Source: Annulohypoxylon bovei var. microspora
Taxonomy: Eukaryota; Ascomycota; Sordariomycetes; Xylariales; Hypoxylaceae
Direction of reading: 5' to 3'
DNA: 43,324 bases
Assembly (NCBI GenBank): GCA_022836615.1
Contig: MU405417.1
Location: 1-43,324 of the forward strand
Shown: positions 9,895-23,150 of the stretch, piece after piece
How the letters are laid out: every line of letters begins with the position of its first letter
Numbering within the stretch: the stretch's first letter is position 1
Made by a program: the position numbers and the translations under genes
The notes under the pieces: model-generated
Told to the model about the DNA's origin: nothing
Database searches by the model: none
Seen by the model: the letters and a program-made list of their open reading frames with translations, nothing else

Positions 9895-11997
9895 ATCGAT
9901 CCTATCTTGCCCTTTGTCCGTTTCCGCTTATCTGGCAGACGATGGCGTGCGCCAGTACTGGCTGGGCTACACGTATAAAATACGAGTGTTATGTAGCGTC
10001 GGTCGGTAGATCGGTAGGCGTGTATTGGGTGAATGAAACCTCGTGTCGTTGTTTGCCTCCGAAGCTCGTTTGCTCGCACGTACGCCGCAATGGTAGATTT
10101 ACGGGTGGCGAAGATGCGCGGTACGACCGAATCTAGCTATCAAGAGTCGTTCGAGGTCTAGCTCTGGCTTTCGTTGTTGCGAGTTCGATAGATTATCTTG
10201 TAGAGAGAACCCGAAAACCCCTCCAAGTCATCCTAGCCAAGTTCCTCAGCCGCAAATAATTTCGGGTTGTATATCCTGTAATAGAAAGAGATTGAGCTGG
10301 AGTAGTTAGATAATGTAGGACCAAAAGGCGCGAAAGAAGTAGGTAGTATCCGTTGCACAATTGCACCTGCCTACAACAAACTTTACCTCTCCCACTCTCC
10401 CCATATCTAGACGCGGTGACGCGTGATTTAGCTTTCGGTAGGGCGGGCTGCTAGTGCGGGGGTGGCCTATTTTCAGATCCTTGGAACCCGACACGGCTGG
10501 TCCGAGCTCTTAGCGTTACTCTTTCGGCGGACCCCCCTGAGATTGCACATCACCTACCCACCACTACGGGTACGACCGTAGCATCACTCAGGTCCGCTTC
10601 GCGTCATCGTCTATCGGCATTGAATATTCCAACTCTACCTACCTACCTAGGTAGTACTAGATTACATAGCTCATTAGACTTTACGCAAGGCACTGATAGA
10701 AATGTATCCTGAGGTATGTACTCAGGTAAGTAATTATCAACGTCGCTAACTTCAATGTTTATAAACATCCAATATAATCAACTTCCACTATCTAGGCTGC
10801 CTACATAGGTACCTAGAAGTTACTACGCCAAAACAAGTCTCGCCCTTGATATTATACTTGCAACTTCTTTAGTCCATATAAAATAGACAGCATCATTATC
10901 TCACACAAAAGCACCTTCGTCGCGATCGACTGGCTTCTCGTATTTGCATTGTCGCGAATAATCGGTCCCTGTTAATTAAGCCTAGCTCTCAAGAGTCGTC
11001 CTAGGATGACCCCCTCTAGTTCTTGACACGATCACCTTGACTTCACTCTTTCTCATGTTTACTGACGACGCCCCGCGGGCTATCTCACCTCCGAGCCCAC
11101 GTGTTGTGTCAGTCTTACAATATTAAAATCCAGACAGAAACCGACAAATAAAACAGGAGAAAGGACAAGTCCTCCGTGTGGTGTTATATCGTAATACCAA
11201 TAATGCCTTCCTCTCTAGACTCGTGCTGTACACATACCCATCCCCTATATCGAGCAAGACTCCTGATTTGATAAGTGGCCCGGTCGACCTCGATTTAATT
11301 CGAGTGGTCTCGCTTCCCAAACGAGTCGCGTGCTTCCGGTGGCGAACCAATAGCCGAGCCAACCAAGTTCGCAATATGCAACGAAACCAAGCAGACCACA
11401 GGCATCCAGGTATCAGACGGGAGTTCGATACGCATCCCAATCAGTATTTTTCCTGGCCAGTGAATGACTCATTTCGCGCATTCGAACTGAGCCTCGTTGG
11501 GTATTTTCAAAATAGTAACGTTGTCGGAACAGTTTGAGATGAGACAATCCGGACAAAAAAGGCGTTGACGGCACCGAGCCAGTTGACGAAGATAGGAAAG
11601 TCATTGCGTAGAGCGGGAAATGGGTAAGAATATATGCGTTCCGAGGAAAGGCGACAGACCCCGCATCCCAATGCAATATTACCGAAGACGAATAGTCACT
11701 ACTTCAACCTTCCAAGATGCTTATGTACGTAGTTTTCCCCTGCCGAGACGAATAGAATTATGTGTACGTCGTTATGTTGTAATCCAAACCGTTCCATCTA
11801 ACCGTATCGAATGCGCCGTGATCCGAATAAGACAAGTTCGACAACCCATTTGCCGCCAATGCGGTGACAACCTACCTACAAAACCGTCGGGTAAGGCATC
11901 ATAAATTAACCCGACCAAAAGACAAAATATGCGTCGTATTACCGAGGCACAAAAATCCATCCACCAACTTCACTTGCGCTTCGTGGCGCTCGAGACT
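9895..11997. other. Intergenic region, about 2.1 kb
   Basis: No gene I can support. Overlapping frames of about 60-120 codons on both strands (for example around 11123-11537) show no domain, no typical start context and no splice continuation. A CTACCTACCTACCTAGGTAG palindromic string occurs near 10635-10655. Confidence 0.5.
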
Positions 11998-14452
11998 TTA
12001 GCGGACTCCAATCGGAGGTTGAGGACCGAGACTACTTTCACTGCTATGAGCGGAGGGTTCCGAACCTAGGTTCGTCGAATCACCACTCCCCGCGCTAGCG
12101 CTCGCACTGCCCGTCAGACTTCTTGCTGTTTTCGCACTTGGTGGTTGGAGAGAGCTCACCCCGACACGTTGTTCAACTTGCTGTGGCGCGACCATGTTTC
12201 CTTGGCCGGGAGGGTACCTAGGAACCGGCTGGCGAACACCGTCTGGCGGCGACGGTCGTCCATTAGGACCAGGTCCCCCAAAGCCGTTGGGCGGAGAAGG
12301 TCGCCCATTTCCTCCTCGAATCGAAGGGCTATACGGATTTCCCGGTGATTGACTAACACGTCTGGGATATGGTCCGCCCATGCCGTTTTGGCCGCCTGGT
12401 ACATCGTGTATGTGCGCCGCTGTGAGTGAGTTCGCCCTAGATCCCGCTTGCATGTGTCCCCGATCGACATTACCATACCGGTTGGATGTGAAGCTCATCA
12501 ATGGATCGTCGAGAATGTTGTCGTGGAGACCAGGCGTGGCATTCATGACCTGACTAGAACGATTTCTGCCGAATCCCGGTCGCCATCTGCTCCCACGAGA
12601 AGACATCCCCGGGCCAGGAGGACCCTCGGGGTTCATTCGCAACTCGCTTTGATTCTGGGGAGCCTTGCTGCGGTTTTTCCTAGATGTAACGCTCATCATA
12701 TCGAAGTTGTCTGGGTTGATCATGGGGGTAATTGGACCCGAATTTGGATCGAAGTAGTCATCCTCTTCGTCCTCGTCGTCGTACATGCCACCTCCGCTAC
12801 GCACAGGCGGTGCGCGTCTCCTACCGTTAGGCACGGGTCCGGGTCCGGGTCCAGGTCCAGGTCCAGGCGGGCCACCGCGTCGCATGCGCATTTCCTGTTC
12901 CTTTAATGCCATCTCGCGTTGTCGTAGTTGAAGTTCTCTTTCACGAAGAGCGATATCTGAAGTGTCAGCATTGTATCCGCCATCAGCGTCCGCCGAATCC
13001 TCATATACGACCAAATGGCTGAATTCTCCAAGGTCGGTCTCATCAAAGGAGCCACGCCTCGACTGTTGTCGTGATGGGGTGTGGCCATTCGGTGCGCCGT
13101 TCATCGAAGGTCTATATCCGTTGGGAGGGCCTCCGTTCATAGGAGGAGGCCGACGCATACCTGGGGGTGGGCCGCTAAAGTTGGACGAATTTCTAGGTCT
13201 AGGACCCCGCATTGGCGGCATGCCATTCCCGTTTGGATGGCCATTTACTATGGGGCGCGGCGGCGGGCCTGCAGTTGACATACGAGGCATCGGCGAGGAC
13301 GCCGTTGGCGAGCCAGAAGCAGCCGGCAGTCCATTAGTCTCCTTAGGCCTGGACTGGTTGGCAACATTCAGGTTGTGAAAGATAGCGTAAAGTGTCTCGA
13401 TCCGCGGTAACTTGATACCTGAGCTTTGGGCTAACTTAATAGGCGAACCAAGAAACGTTTCGACTTCCATTGGCCTTCTAGCCACGTAATCCTGCCACAT
13501 AATGCTTGGGCTATCCGAAGGCTCGCACTGTTCCTTAATAGTGTTCTCCTTAAATTTAGCATCGAGTGTACATCCTTGCGCAGTAGCTAACTGGATAAGC
13601 TCGTCAATTACATCTGTGATTAGTTGCCTGACGCCGTTTTTTTCCAATAGTGCCGAATGAGAAGGTGTTTCGAATATGACGCTTGCGGGATGAAAGGCAA
13701 TAGGACTAGAAAATCAGTCAGTGCCCAACACGATACTGTAAAAGATAAACGACCTACCCAATAACTCGCTCAAACTGCTGCTGTCTAATATTGCTGGAAA
13801 CTTTGCAATCAACACGGCCTGTGCTCAGGGTCATGGCGAGCGCCTGAGCCATATCCTCTTGTATCGCCGCGGGAATGTTTTTACTCTTATTTGCCGGACC
13901 AACCCAAATCTCTGTTGAACCACTATGCTCAAATTCGCTCGATCCTAACTGGTTTAATTCGGCATTCGAAACGAGTGACAGGACAACGTTGGTCGGAAAT
14001 CTTTCTTCAAGAGCAGCTTCTACTCCGAGAGTGTGCGTCGTGTTGACAATGATACAAGTGTGTTGAGGAGTGACGACGGCGTCAATTACCGATGCGAGGT
14101 CATAAACGTCAGGGAGGGCTTTAATGCAAAGGATGACATAGTCCAACGGGCCTTCTTTGTTATGTGCAGCATCTTCCGGTGTCCGAACGACTAAATCAAG
14201 GAGGCATTAGCAAACGAGTCAATCATCTGAAAATCGTAACAGTATTGGGGACTTACCGCGCCGGGGCTTGAATCGCTCGTTGCCGAATGCGTCAGATTTG
14301 AAAGAAATACCATACTGGTAGACGGCCTCGAAGCCCGATTTCCATACGAGGGTTACGTCGCAGGCATTTGTCGCTTGGAGCCTCCAGGACAGGAACGCAG
14401 AAACGGCATTTCCACCCACTGTGCAAATTGACATTAGCTCACTGTCTTCCAT
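11998..14452 (-). CDS. Ketopantoate reductase (PanE/ApbA)-like protein with disordered tail
   Basis: A three-exon gene of 778 aa: exon 1 14257-14452, intron 14191-14256 (66 nt), exon 2 13758-14190, intron 13706-13757 (52 nt), exon 3 11998-13705; all phases join. Residues 1-210 form a Rossmann-type ApbA domain (TVGGNAVSAFLSWRL at 11-25; VILCIKALPDV with Lys89, at the place of the ketopantoate reductase catalytic Lys). Residues 210-330 form the helical C-terminal domain (RRPMEVETFLGSPIKLAQ, then PRIETLYAIFHNLN). Residues about 335-778 are disordered, rich in Pro, Gly, Asn, Ser and Arg, with a PGPGPGPGPGP run and an EEDEED-like patch; this tail is not part of bacterial PanE. The nucleotide motif is GGN rather than GxGxxG, so NADPH binding and real ketopantoate activity are uncertain. 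The start MEDSELMSICTVGG was chosen; an in-frame ATG eight codons upstream is possible. Confidence 0.9.
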
Positions 14453-17400
14453 GGCGGTATGGGCTCGAGGCATATGATAGCACGCTATGCTCCCGAAACA
14501 AAGTGAAAACGAGCGTATTGTATGGAATTGAAGGAACGGAAGATAGGCTTCGACGAGGGAAAAGGCCTGCCGCCTATTCCGAAGATGGTAGTGGTATCGA
14601 GGGGGATAAAACGACTTGCTCAAGAGGTAATTTGAAGTCAAATTGGGAATGCGGGTGATAAGAATTGGGAAATCAACGAACCTGAGAGGATTCTCAGACG
14701 AGGCGCTATCGGTGCCATAATGGAGACCAGGCGAGAACTAGGCGAGTTAGGCCACCGTTGAAAAAATCCTGTGTCTCCGCGCCTGTGTATCGTGCGGGCG
14801 TACTCACGACGGCGTCGGAATGAGCCAAGGTAGCCCTGTACAACGGCGACGAGCCCACTGACACGACGAGGGTGCGACGGCTCGCAATAACTGTTTCACG
14901 TCCCTGAAAACCGACTATTTCCTTTTTGCTTCCAATTCGCGATATTACCTTTGCCTTTTCGGTAACGCAGCTGAGGAATTGGCGGCGGGAAGAGGATGTA
15001 TTGGCGCAGATCGGGCTTGTAGTATGGCGACTGTACAGGCCTATTCGATGCGGCCGCTAGAATGGGAGAGGAACGATTCGATAGCGTCTAATTTAACCCT
15101 AGTCGTCACCTAGCAGCTGGGCTTGCAGGATTAACCTATGTCAACCTAACGTCCTTTTTTTCTTTTCCAGAGATACCGATCCACAACGATGAGATGCCCA
15201 AGAAAACCAATTTCGAAAATAAAAAAGTAACGAGCGTAACGACCTGGAAACAGGACGTGCGGACGAACAGGACAGGAAGCAAGTTGGGTGAGCGGCTCGG
15301 AATAGACGGTCAAACGTAGGACTAGCGGGGGAAGATTATGGAGGTTTAATTCTCGAAACCATTAAAAAGAGAGAAGAAAAATTAACGAACGGACGCGACG
15401 ACTCTTGGCGGGTCCTGTGGAGAGATGTTGGGTCAACCTAGGTAGTCGAACGATGGTTGGACGGAACGGCGACGGATGACGGTGCGAGGAGGCGCAAAGA
15501 TAGCGTAGAAGCGTAGAAGCGTAGACGGCCGGATTTAGTGGAAGAAGTACAGTAGATGAGGAAAAAGCAGGGCAGAAGGGAAGCGAAGCTGGCTGCCTAA
15601 CTAGAGTCTAGCACACACATAGGTCGGTACTGTGCTGTACGGGTTACGGGAGGGGCGTAGCGTTGTATGGTTGTATGAGAGGTACGTCAAGACTGGGCTA
15701 GGCCAGCTATCTAAACTGCTGGTAGATGTAAGTACCAATCCACAAATGACCAGGGTGTATGTAAGTGTGGGTGGGTTGGTCGACAGTGGCGTTACGCGTA
15801 TAGGGACTGGGCTTTGGGCTGCGTGTATTTAGGGCGTGTTCCAGTAACGAATATAGGCATGTAAGTAATTGATGAAGGTCACAGGAAACAGTTAGGTAGT
15901 TGGGTCGGTGCTGTGCTTGTGTGGAACAGCTAGAGAGAGAACACAGGCCGGCTAACCCAGACTGCTCAGGGATGGGATTTCCATTTCCAAGAAAAGGGAC
16001 TTTCTTACCCACCTCGGGAGGAGTACAGAAATAAAAGAGACTTCCAAATTCTGACAGGTCAAACAAGCCGGACCAATGCGAATGCCAATACCACCAATGA
16101 TGCCAATTTCGATTTTCAATTCCAATCGATGAAGCAATAGAGATTAGAAACGACTGAAATGGAAAACGGTAGTTAATTAGAACGAATACAGTAATTCGTT
16201 CTTTTTTTTGTTTTGTGATGGGCCTAATGAAGCCTGAAGCCTGAAGAAAACATGTCATCAAGTTAAAGGTTGGAAGGGGGAAAAAAAGCATCAAACGTCG
16301 AAAAGTGAAAGGTGCGGGAAAGCCAATGGTCGGCGCGGAAAAGAAACGCTGTATTGGAGGCGGACTTTGTTTCGGCCTTCCGGTCAATTGCTAGCTGGGT
16401 GCATACATGTGTTAATACCTACAGTATGATACGTACATATTTCAACTTGTACCTACCACAGCTGCCACAGGTATATGTATGTAGGCATATATCCAAAAAC
16501 GACTAATCATAAATGTATTTCACTTTTTAAACCACTGTATGGTAATTCCTTCGAATGCTCCTGCCATAGACAGGTATGTGCAACATGGAAATTTGTATGT
16601 ATGTACCTAAACACGCCTGCCACTTCGAATTCCACGCCGTGTCGCGTCGCAACTTAGGTGTTCTTTCTTCAACAACTTCAACAACATCAGCGACAATTGT
16701 GGATTTCTAAAGGGGCTAATAGGGTTAAGGATCTAGGATGTAGGTAGGTACTGTAGGTACCTTACCTACGCCATACTATTTCTTACCTAAGTAATCTGAA
16801 GCGCTTTTGATTGGCGTCACTTGGATTCAACGGGATTCAACTATCATAAAATAATGTCTTCGCAATTTATGTATTGTACATACATGTAAGTGACAAGGCA
16901 AGGATAACGAGCAACTTGGAATCGATATTGATGAATTAAGCCTATCGCGTTATCCAGTATAAAATACATGCATACTGTTTGCTTGGTAAGTCAAAAACTC
17001 CACTCGTTGATGCGTCACTAGTAATAAGGCCCTTCGAAAAGGGTAAGGAACGTTGTGATCGCTGCGTGTGCCGTCATTCTAGAATGAGGATGTGCCCAAA
17101 TCTGCCGCATAACAACGTGGATGATACTAATAAATCAGTTCATCCGATGACAGAATCGAGAGTTGCTAGTATGGCCGGGACAAGTCCAAATACATGGGAC
17201 GATGAGGCTGTGCAGTTTATTAGCGTTGTTTTCCTGTTCATACTGTACAGTTTACAAAGGGGGTTCGTATACCAGACCACGTATGTACTTATCATGATCT
17301 TAGATACGTATCTCCGGTGATACCGCGCAATACAACTACGTATTGTATGGAGTTCTCCTTTTGACTGCAGATGGTTTGTTGGTTTCCAACCTGTTGGTCT

Positions 17401-20400
17401 TCGTATTAGGCGGAGCTATACTATATATCTACACGACGACGCACAAGCATATAGCTCTAAAACTAAGCTTAGAAGAGCTTGAAAATTCAAATGCAACCTC
17501 TTCTTTGTGATCCCAACCAAACGCCACGCGCATAATAATAAGCAAGACATTGACGTTTTTTATATCATATACAGACACCTGTTCGTTATCCGCGACTCGT
17601 TGCCATCTAAGGTTTAGACATTGGACTGGAGATCTTGTTCGGGGCAATTCCGCTAGTTTACGATAATGCCTGAAGTACATATGCTCTCTAGAATCTATTG
17701 AGCTAAGCATTTACAGTTATCGAAAACATTAAATGGCAAATCTAGGTATATTTCGATAACACCAATACAAATAAGGTAAGATACATAGCATTTTTAAGAA
17801 AGGAAACCTTCAAAAAAAAAAAAAGGAATGAAATTTCATAAACGAGCTATGATTGGTAGAAGATCACGATGGACTCACTGTACAAGTACATATGGTCAAA
17901 ACGCGGGTTCATCCGAATTTTAATGTTCTCACATGCAGAAGTTGTCAAATCCGTACGATCCGATCCATCCATCGCAATCTCGATAAAATTTTCTTGCTTA
18001 TGGATTCAATGTCTAGACTCTAGACTTCCATAAGGCGAGCTACTAAACTTCTAAAGATTGATAGATTGATTGAAGAAAAACGAAACCAACGGAGGTTGAT
18101 ACAAATAAAGCCTTTTTAAATCCCACTTATACATATGTACAACCTTTGAATCATGCACAATTCAAAGTCACCGGATGTGCACCTCTCTTAAAATGCAAGA
18201 AGTGCACAATCGAAATGTGTAAGCAACGGTATATATTAATTGCATGCTGATAGATGAATACCAACAAGGGCTGCTTCCTTTGAGTGGCTGAGAGGCGCAT
18301 CTCGTGTGTAAGCAAGGATGGTTGGATATCGAAACTTGAAAGGGGAAATTAAAACACGGGATTGCTCGCATCATTATCTATCTCGATTTTGATTTTTAGT
18401 TGACAAGTCTACAAGTCTCTTCGTGAAAGAGCCTAAGAGCCTCTTTTCCAAGTTATGATTCCAAGAAACTAAGCTTCTAAGGGTACCTAGGTATGTAAAA
18501 AGCTAAGCTACATGTAGGTACATACTTCAACAGTTTGATAGTGATATCGCGGTTGCCTTTCTTCATTTGTACAACGATCTCTGATTAGACTGAATTTAGA
18601 CTAGCCGTATCGTAACTTAAAAAGAAAAAGTCGGTCGAAACTGCCCAGCAGCCCAGGTACGATTTTAAAGTTTCCCTGACTATTGGAACCCGCCTAAACC
18701 ACTATCTGCTCAACAATGACGTATACATTCACGCTAAAATACCTACATTCTTAAGATTTTGTTCAAGGTCAAATGTCTATTCACTTTGTCACTTACATAT
18801 ATGAAATTCTTCCTCCTTATTTTATTACTCACTGTTACGCAACATCAGAACCCCTCATGCATAATTATATTATATATCCCTAAGTCACGAGCAGGACCTG
18901 CAGATTTCTTATGAACGACAATTGATAAAGTTATAATTAGATATTTCGGCTGCCAGGACCCACCGTAGCTCCGGGTCTTGCTGGCAAGCTGGGAAAAAAG
19001 ATCCATACCTTGGCATGATGCACCTGCAGCGAGAATTCCACGCGACTGAGAAATCGCGATTCACTAAGAGCACGGACCATATATTGCTTCCCCCTCCACG
19101 ATCCCAGCTTCCCAGTTCTATCATTACTACTAGGTACCTAAGTATCTGTTCTATTTGAATTTCTAATTCCATTCTATCGACACCTTAAACTTACAAACAC
19201 CAAAGCTGTGAAGTTTTCAAAGATTTCAACCATGATAATTTATTAGGTGTGAACCACATCCCCAAATGCCAGTAAGTATCCGATGACTACCTACCTATCT
19301 ACCTACCTAGGTACTTTAGCTACTACCTATGCTGCAATAGGCCGCACGTAAACAAGCCCCAGAATCATATTGGCCACGTCGCTACGGCAAGGGATCTACC
19401 CTTACATACATACTTCTCACAGGCTAGATAATAGAATGCAATTTTAAAGATTGCGCAGCTTTCTCACAGTCGATGGCTTTTCGGCAATCTAAACAAATCA
19501 AGCGGTCAGTCATGAGAGATATAAGAACATGAGACTAGATCGCCAATTCACCAATCGACGTCGTCTTCCATCCAGGCTCTTCTCGGGCCGTCTAGCGACC
19601 AGGTCAAAAATCGATACAGCAGCCAAATAATATGTTCACCGCTGTCGATAGTTGACAGTTTTCCTCGAGGTAGTGTACGGGGAAAATAGTCCGACCCAAT
19701 CAGGGTACTAAGCATCTGAATTGCCAGATCTGCTTATATCAGCCTCGAACCAGATTTCGCTCCCTATGTACAAGATCATCACAAGCCTTGTCAGGGAAAA
19801 AGGACATTGGAGCATTCAAAGTCTCCAATGTTATACCGCGGCTCAGTTCTATCCCCAGAAATGTCGGAGCTTATCAACACGTCTTCTTGAATAAGCTATT
19901 GTATTCACAGATACCGGTGAACGGGATACGGCTTCATTAACCATCATCCACTTACCGAGAATCAGTATCCAACTATAAATTATTTAAGACCAATTACTAG
20001 TATTTTACAAGAGACGAGGATCTCCATTATAGAAAGTACCTATCTTCCAGCTTCTCTTCTGTACAATCTGCAGCCATCTAAGCCACCAGAGGAACAGCAG
20101 CTATCTACAAGTCCATATTATCGGAACCTCGAAAAGCCGCCCAACCAAATTCTAATGTCTACTCTATTCAAGCCTTCCTTTGAGTCGCGAGATAGACCAA
20201 TTTCACGTGGGCGTCTAACAACCAATCCATCGTCCATTCGTCTCTCTCAATTCTTAACCATTTACAAATTGTAGCTGTGTTGCACAACACATACGTTCAA
20301 GTCAGAACTCATGATGCATCCCAGAGTATGTGCCAAGGCAAGCTATCGTGGCAAATGGCAGGAAACGGCTCTATTTATTCGCAGGGGTCACAAAACCTGC

Positions 20401-22300
20401 TTTTTCAACTGGGGTTTTCCAGCCTTATCTAGAGGACCTGGCAGCCTGGGTGCCATCAGATCGACAATTACAAGGGCCATCTTTCCAATGGTAAGGAGGT
20501 TGTGCCCGAATGCAACGACCGAAGTCTACCCCCCACAACCTTCCAAGTTAATACAATCTTCAGAATTATCACGACAACGGGAATTCATGCTAGCCTTAGC
20601 AACTAGGAAGATGCACCCATGTCTGGCGTTTCGTGTTCGGACTCGTACTACGGACCCGAGATCCGAAGTGGTCAAGGTCAGATACCCTGCGATGTCAGCG
20701 CCCGCCGCAGACGCGGACCAGCGTCTTCCGGTCTGTAACCAATCATATCTTTTAATTATGTTAACGCTCAAGCCCTATGGCTACAGAACAATCTACCTGT
20801 GACACGCGTAGCAGAAGGCTCCGAGCATAACAGCGGCAATGTACCTAATGTCCGCCGCCGCCGTCTAATCCCTTTTTGCCTACATACAGCTTACCATAAG
20901 TGCTTCTCACATATAATCAAAATCCTTAATCATGAGGAATCCGAACTCTCCAGGTCATCTTAAATCGCTTAAGAACGATATCACGATGTTAGTTGGTCGA
21001 AGATTTAATAGAGACGGCGAAGGAAAATGCTAGTAACCATGTAACCCCTTTTCTCGGTCAACCAATACGTAGGTACCTTAAACGCCACAGCGTAGTATAG
21101 TACGCGTCCGAACGCCATCCTACGTTTAACTTGACCATCATCCCGCACCGCGTATTAGATTAATTGGATATTTCATGTCTTGCATTCAGCTACGATCGCA
21201 GTCTTCTATCGAATTCCCTCTATGGCATCCCGAGAGGCTTCAATGCAGTATGCAATGCAACGACGCGTAATGACCCGTGGCAGCCTGTCATTTCGAGCTA
21301 TCAACTAAGAGTCCGGCAAAAGATTATCGCGCCAGTAAGTGGGAAGCAGTAGCAAGAATCATCGACATGCAGCTACGAAACAGCATAAGACACAATATAC
21401 TAAGGTGGTCCCAATATCCTTCGGCGTTCTATTCCTTACTCTCTTCAGACTTTTATCGCAGCCCAATTGTCGAACTATAGTACAATTTATATCTCCAAAA
21501 TCCGTCACTATCTCTCACTCTAAGTTGGAGTCCCTCGCAGGCTGTGGGGCCAGGGGGGTTCAAGGCCAAGATCTGATTCTCAGCCTCTGCACTCTCAATG
21601 CAACGTCCTAGTAAGTAGATCCGGTCTGGGGATTACGTAAACCATGATATCGGTAGAACTTATTGTCGTCACGTCGCAGTATCTAGGAAGTATGCAGATA
21701 ATGACCCGGATTCGTGGGCTCTACCTGATACTTCTTTTTATGATTAATTCTACTGGCGTAGGTAGGTATACATCTATCCATTGGTTTAGGTAGGTAAGTA
21801 TCATATAAACATTTCACTAATAGTATTCCTTTTGTGCCTTGGATATAAACCCCTAAAGTCCAAACGTCTTGATCGAAAGTCACGCAGAATGATGTCGAAG
21901 TAGTAGTTGCTTAGGGTTAGGTATTCGCCTTTCCCCGGCCGGGTGTTAGTGGCCGGGATAAAGTCAAATGAAGTATGTTAACATTGTAGTCAAAAGAACT
22001 CTGGACCCTCGCTCACTTGAGCTTTCAGCATCGAATACGATTCTCGTAGGTTTCATAGAAAATGCCCATCTAGTACAGCAGACTTACAGCCTTGTAGCCG
22101 TCCACATCCCCTAGAACATCAATGCAGGAACGTGGTGAAGGAGGTATATTCTATTATGCTATGTAGGAATGTGCCAGCGGTATCATATTTGTACTCACTA
22201 CTCAAACTCTTCGTCAACCTAATCCATCCCCTCCCCCCTATTTCATTTTACCCATCTCTACCCAGGTAGGTAGGTACCTATTTTATCAGCCCCCGCCCCC
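14453..22300. other. Gene desert of about 7.8 kb
   Basis: I find no protein gene or RNA gene that I can support here. The first kilobase is probably promoter and leader of the ketopantoate-reductase-like gene. Open frames such as 15707-16387 (minus), 16979-17320 (plus) and 20311-20802 (plus) lack domains, compositional bias and splice continuation. Palindromic GTAGGTAGGTAC/CCTAGGTAC strings occur near 16739-16771, 19289-19315, 21758-21800 and 22262-22281. An A-run lies at about 17812-17825. A strong-looking 3' splice site (CTAACG, then a T-rich tract and CAG) is at about 15147-15171 on the plus strand with no gene to match. Non-coding transcripts could be present but cannot be seen from sequence. 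Confidence 0.5.
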
Positions 22301-23150
22301 TTACTTCGCAAGCCCATTCTGGACCTCCCCCGCAAACGGGTCGTTGTCCGGGTCCGTGTTCCGCACGTACTCGGCGGCGTCCGCCAGACCGCGCGCGACG
22401 TCCTCGCCGAACCGGTCCGCGACAAACGCGTACATCATGTCGATGCCGGCCGAGATCCCCGACGACGTCCAGACGTTGCCGTCCTCCACCCAGCGCGCGC
22501 GGCGCACCCAGTTCACGCGCGGGCCCTGGGCCGTTGCCTTTATTTTCGCCGCGTTAGCTGTACGGATAATACACTTACCGTCTATTCCTCACGCTTGTAT
22601 GTACCCATGCATCTTAACTATAAAAAAAAAGGAGAGAACGAAAAGGGGCAGACGGAGGCAAGGCGGGATAGAAGCTAGGAAAACAGAGCGGTCGACATAC
22701 CCAGTCCCAAGCCCTCTTATTCGACGTCGCGCGCCTCCCATCCAGCACCCCAGTCCCCGCCACCACGGCGCTGCCCGTGCACACCGTCAGCAGGTAGCGC
22801 AGGCGCGGGTAGGCCGCCCTCACAAACCGCGCCACCTCGCGCACGTTTTCCGGGTCGCGGGTGCCCGCGCCGCCGGGCACGAGCAGCACCTCGACGTCGC
22901 CGAGCCCGTCCGCGTACGTGCGCGTCGGCACCACCGCCTGGCCCGTGCCATGGCCCGTGGCCGCCGTCCGCGTCCACACCGGGTCGAGGGTGGCGGACAG
23001 GATGTCGAGGGACAGGGGGGAGGATGTCTGCTTCGAGAGCATGTTGAGGATGTCGAGGGGCCCGAACACGTCCAGCGCTTGGAAGCCTGGGAACAGGGCG
23101 ACGGCGAACCGGGTCGGTGGCGCGGGGCTGGGTGGGGGCGAGGCGGGCAT
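22301..23150 (-). CDS. DJ-1/PfpI family (isonitrile-hydratase-like) protein
   Basis: A two-exon gene of 228 aa: exon 1 22701-23150, intron 22538-22700 (163 nt, phase 0, GCTAAC branch point), exon 2 22301-22537. The fold is the class-I glutamine-amidotransferase-like DJ-1/PfpI domain. FPGFQALDVFGPLDIL lies at 20-35, the strand VEVLLVPGGAGTR at 86-98, the nucleophile elbow TVCTGSAVVAG with Cys124, then RRATSNKRAWDW. In exon 2 come VNWVRRARWVEDGNVWTSSG and ISAGIDMMYAFV, where related isonitrile hydratases and fungal ThiJ/PfpI proteins have the same pattern. It is probably cytosolic and about 228 residues is normal for the family; the exact reaction is unknown. The gene is GC-rich compared with its AT-rich surroundings, and a 16-base T run lies directly upstream of its start. 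Frames on the opposite strand here are shadows of this composition. Confidence 0.9.

Noticed and set aside
11123..11537. Overlapping frames of 105 and 119 codons
   Set aside because: Mirror shadows on opposite strands, no motif.
15171..15320. Open frame after a strong 3' splice site on the plus strand (IPIHNDEMPKKTNF...)
   Set aside because: No matching upstream exon with a donor of fitting phase was found.
15707..16387. 226-aa minus-strand frame
   Set aside because: Composition is rich in Phe, Trp, His and Pro without domain, start context or splice continuation; reads as chance.
16979..17320. 113-aa plus-strand frame with several Cys
   Set aside because: Cys spacing does not fit a zinc finger and nothing supports translation.
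20311..20802. 163-aa plus-strand frame
   Set aside because: No recognisable motif; long enough to mention but not to call.
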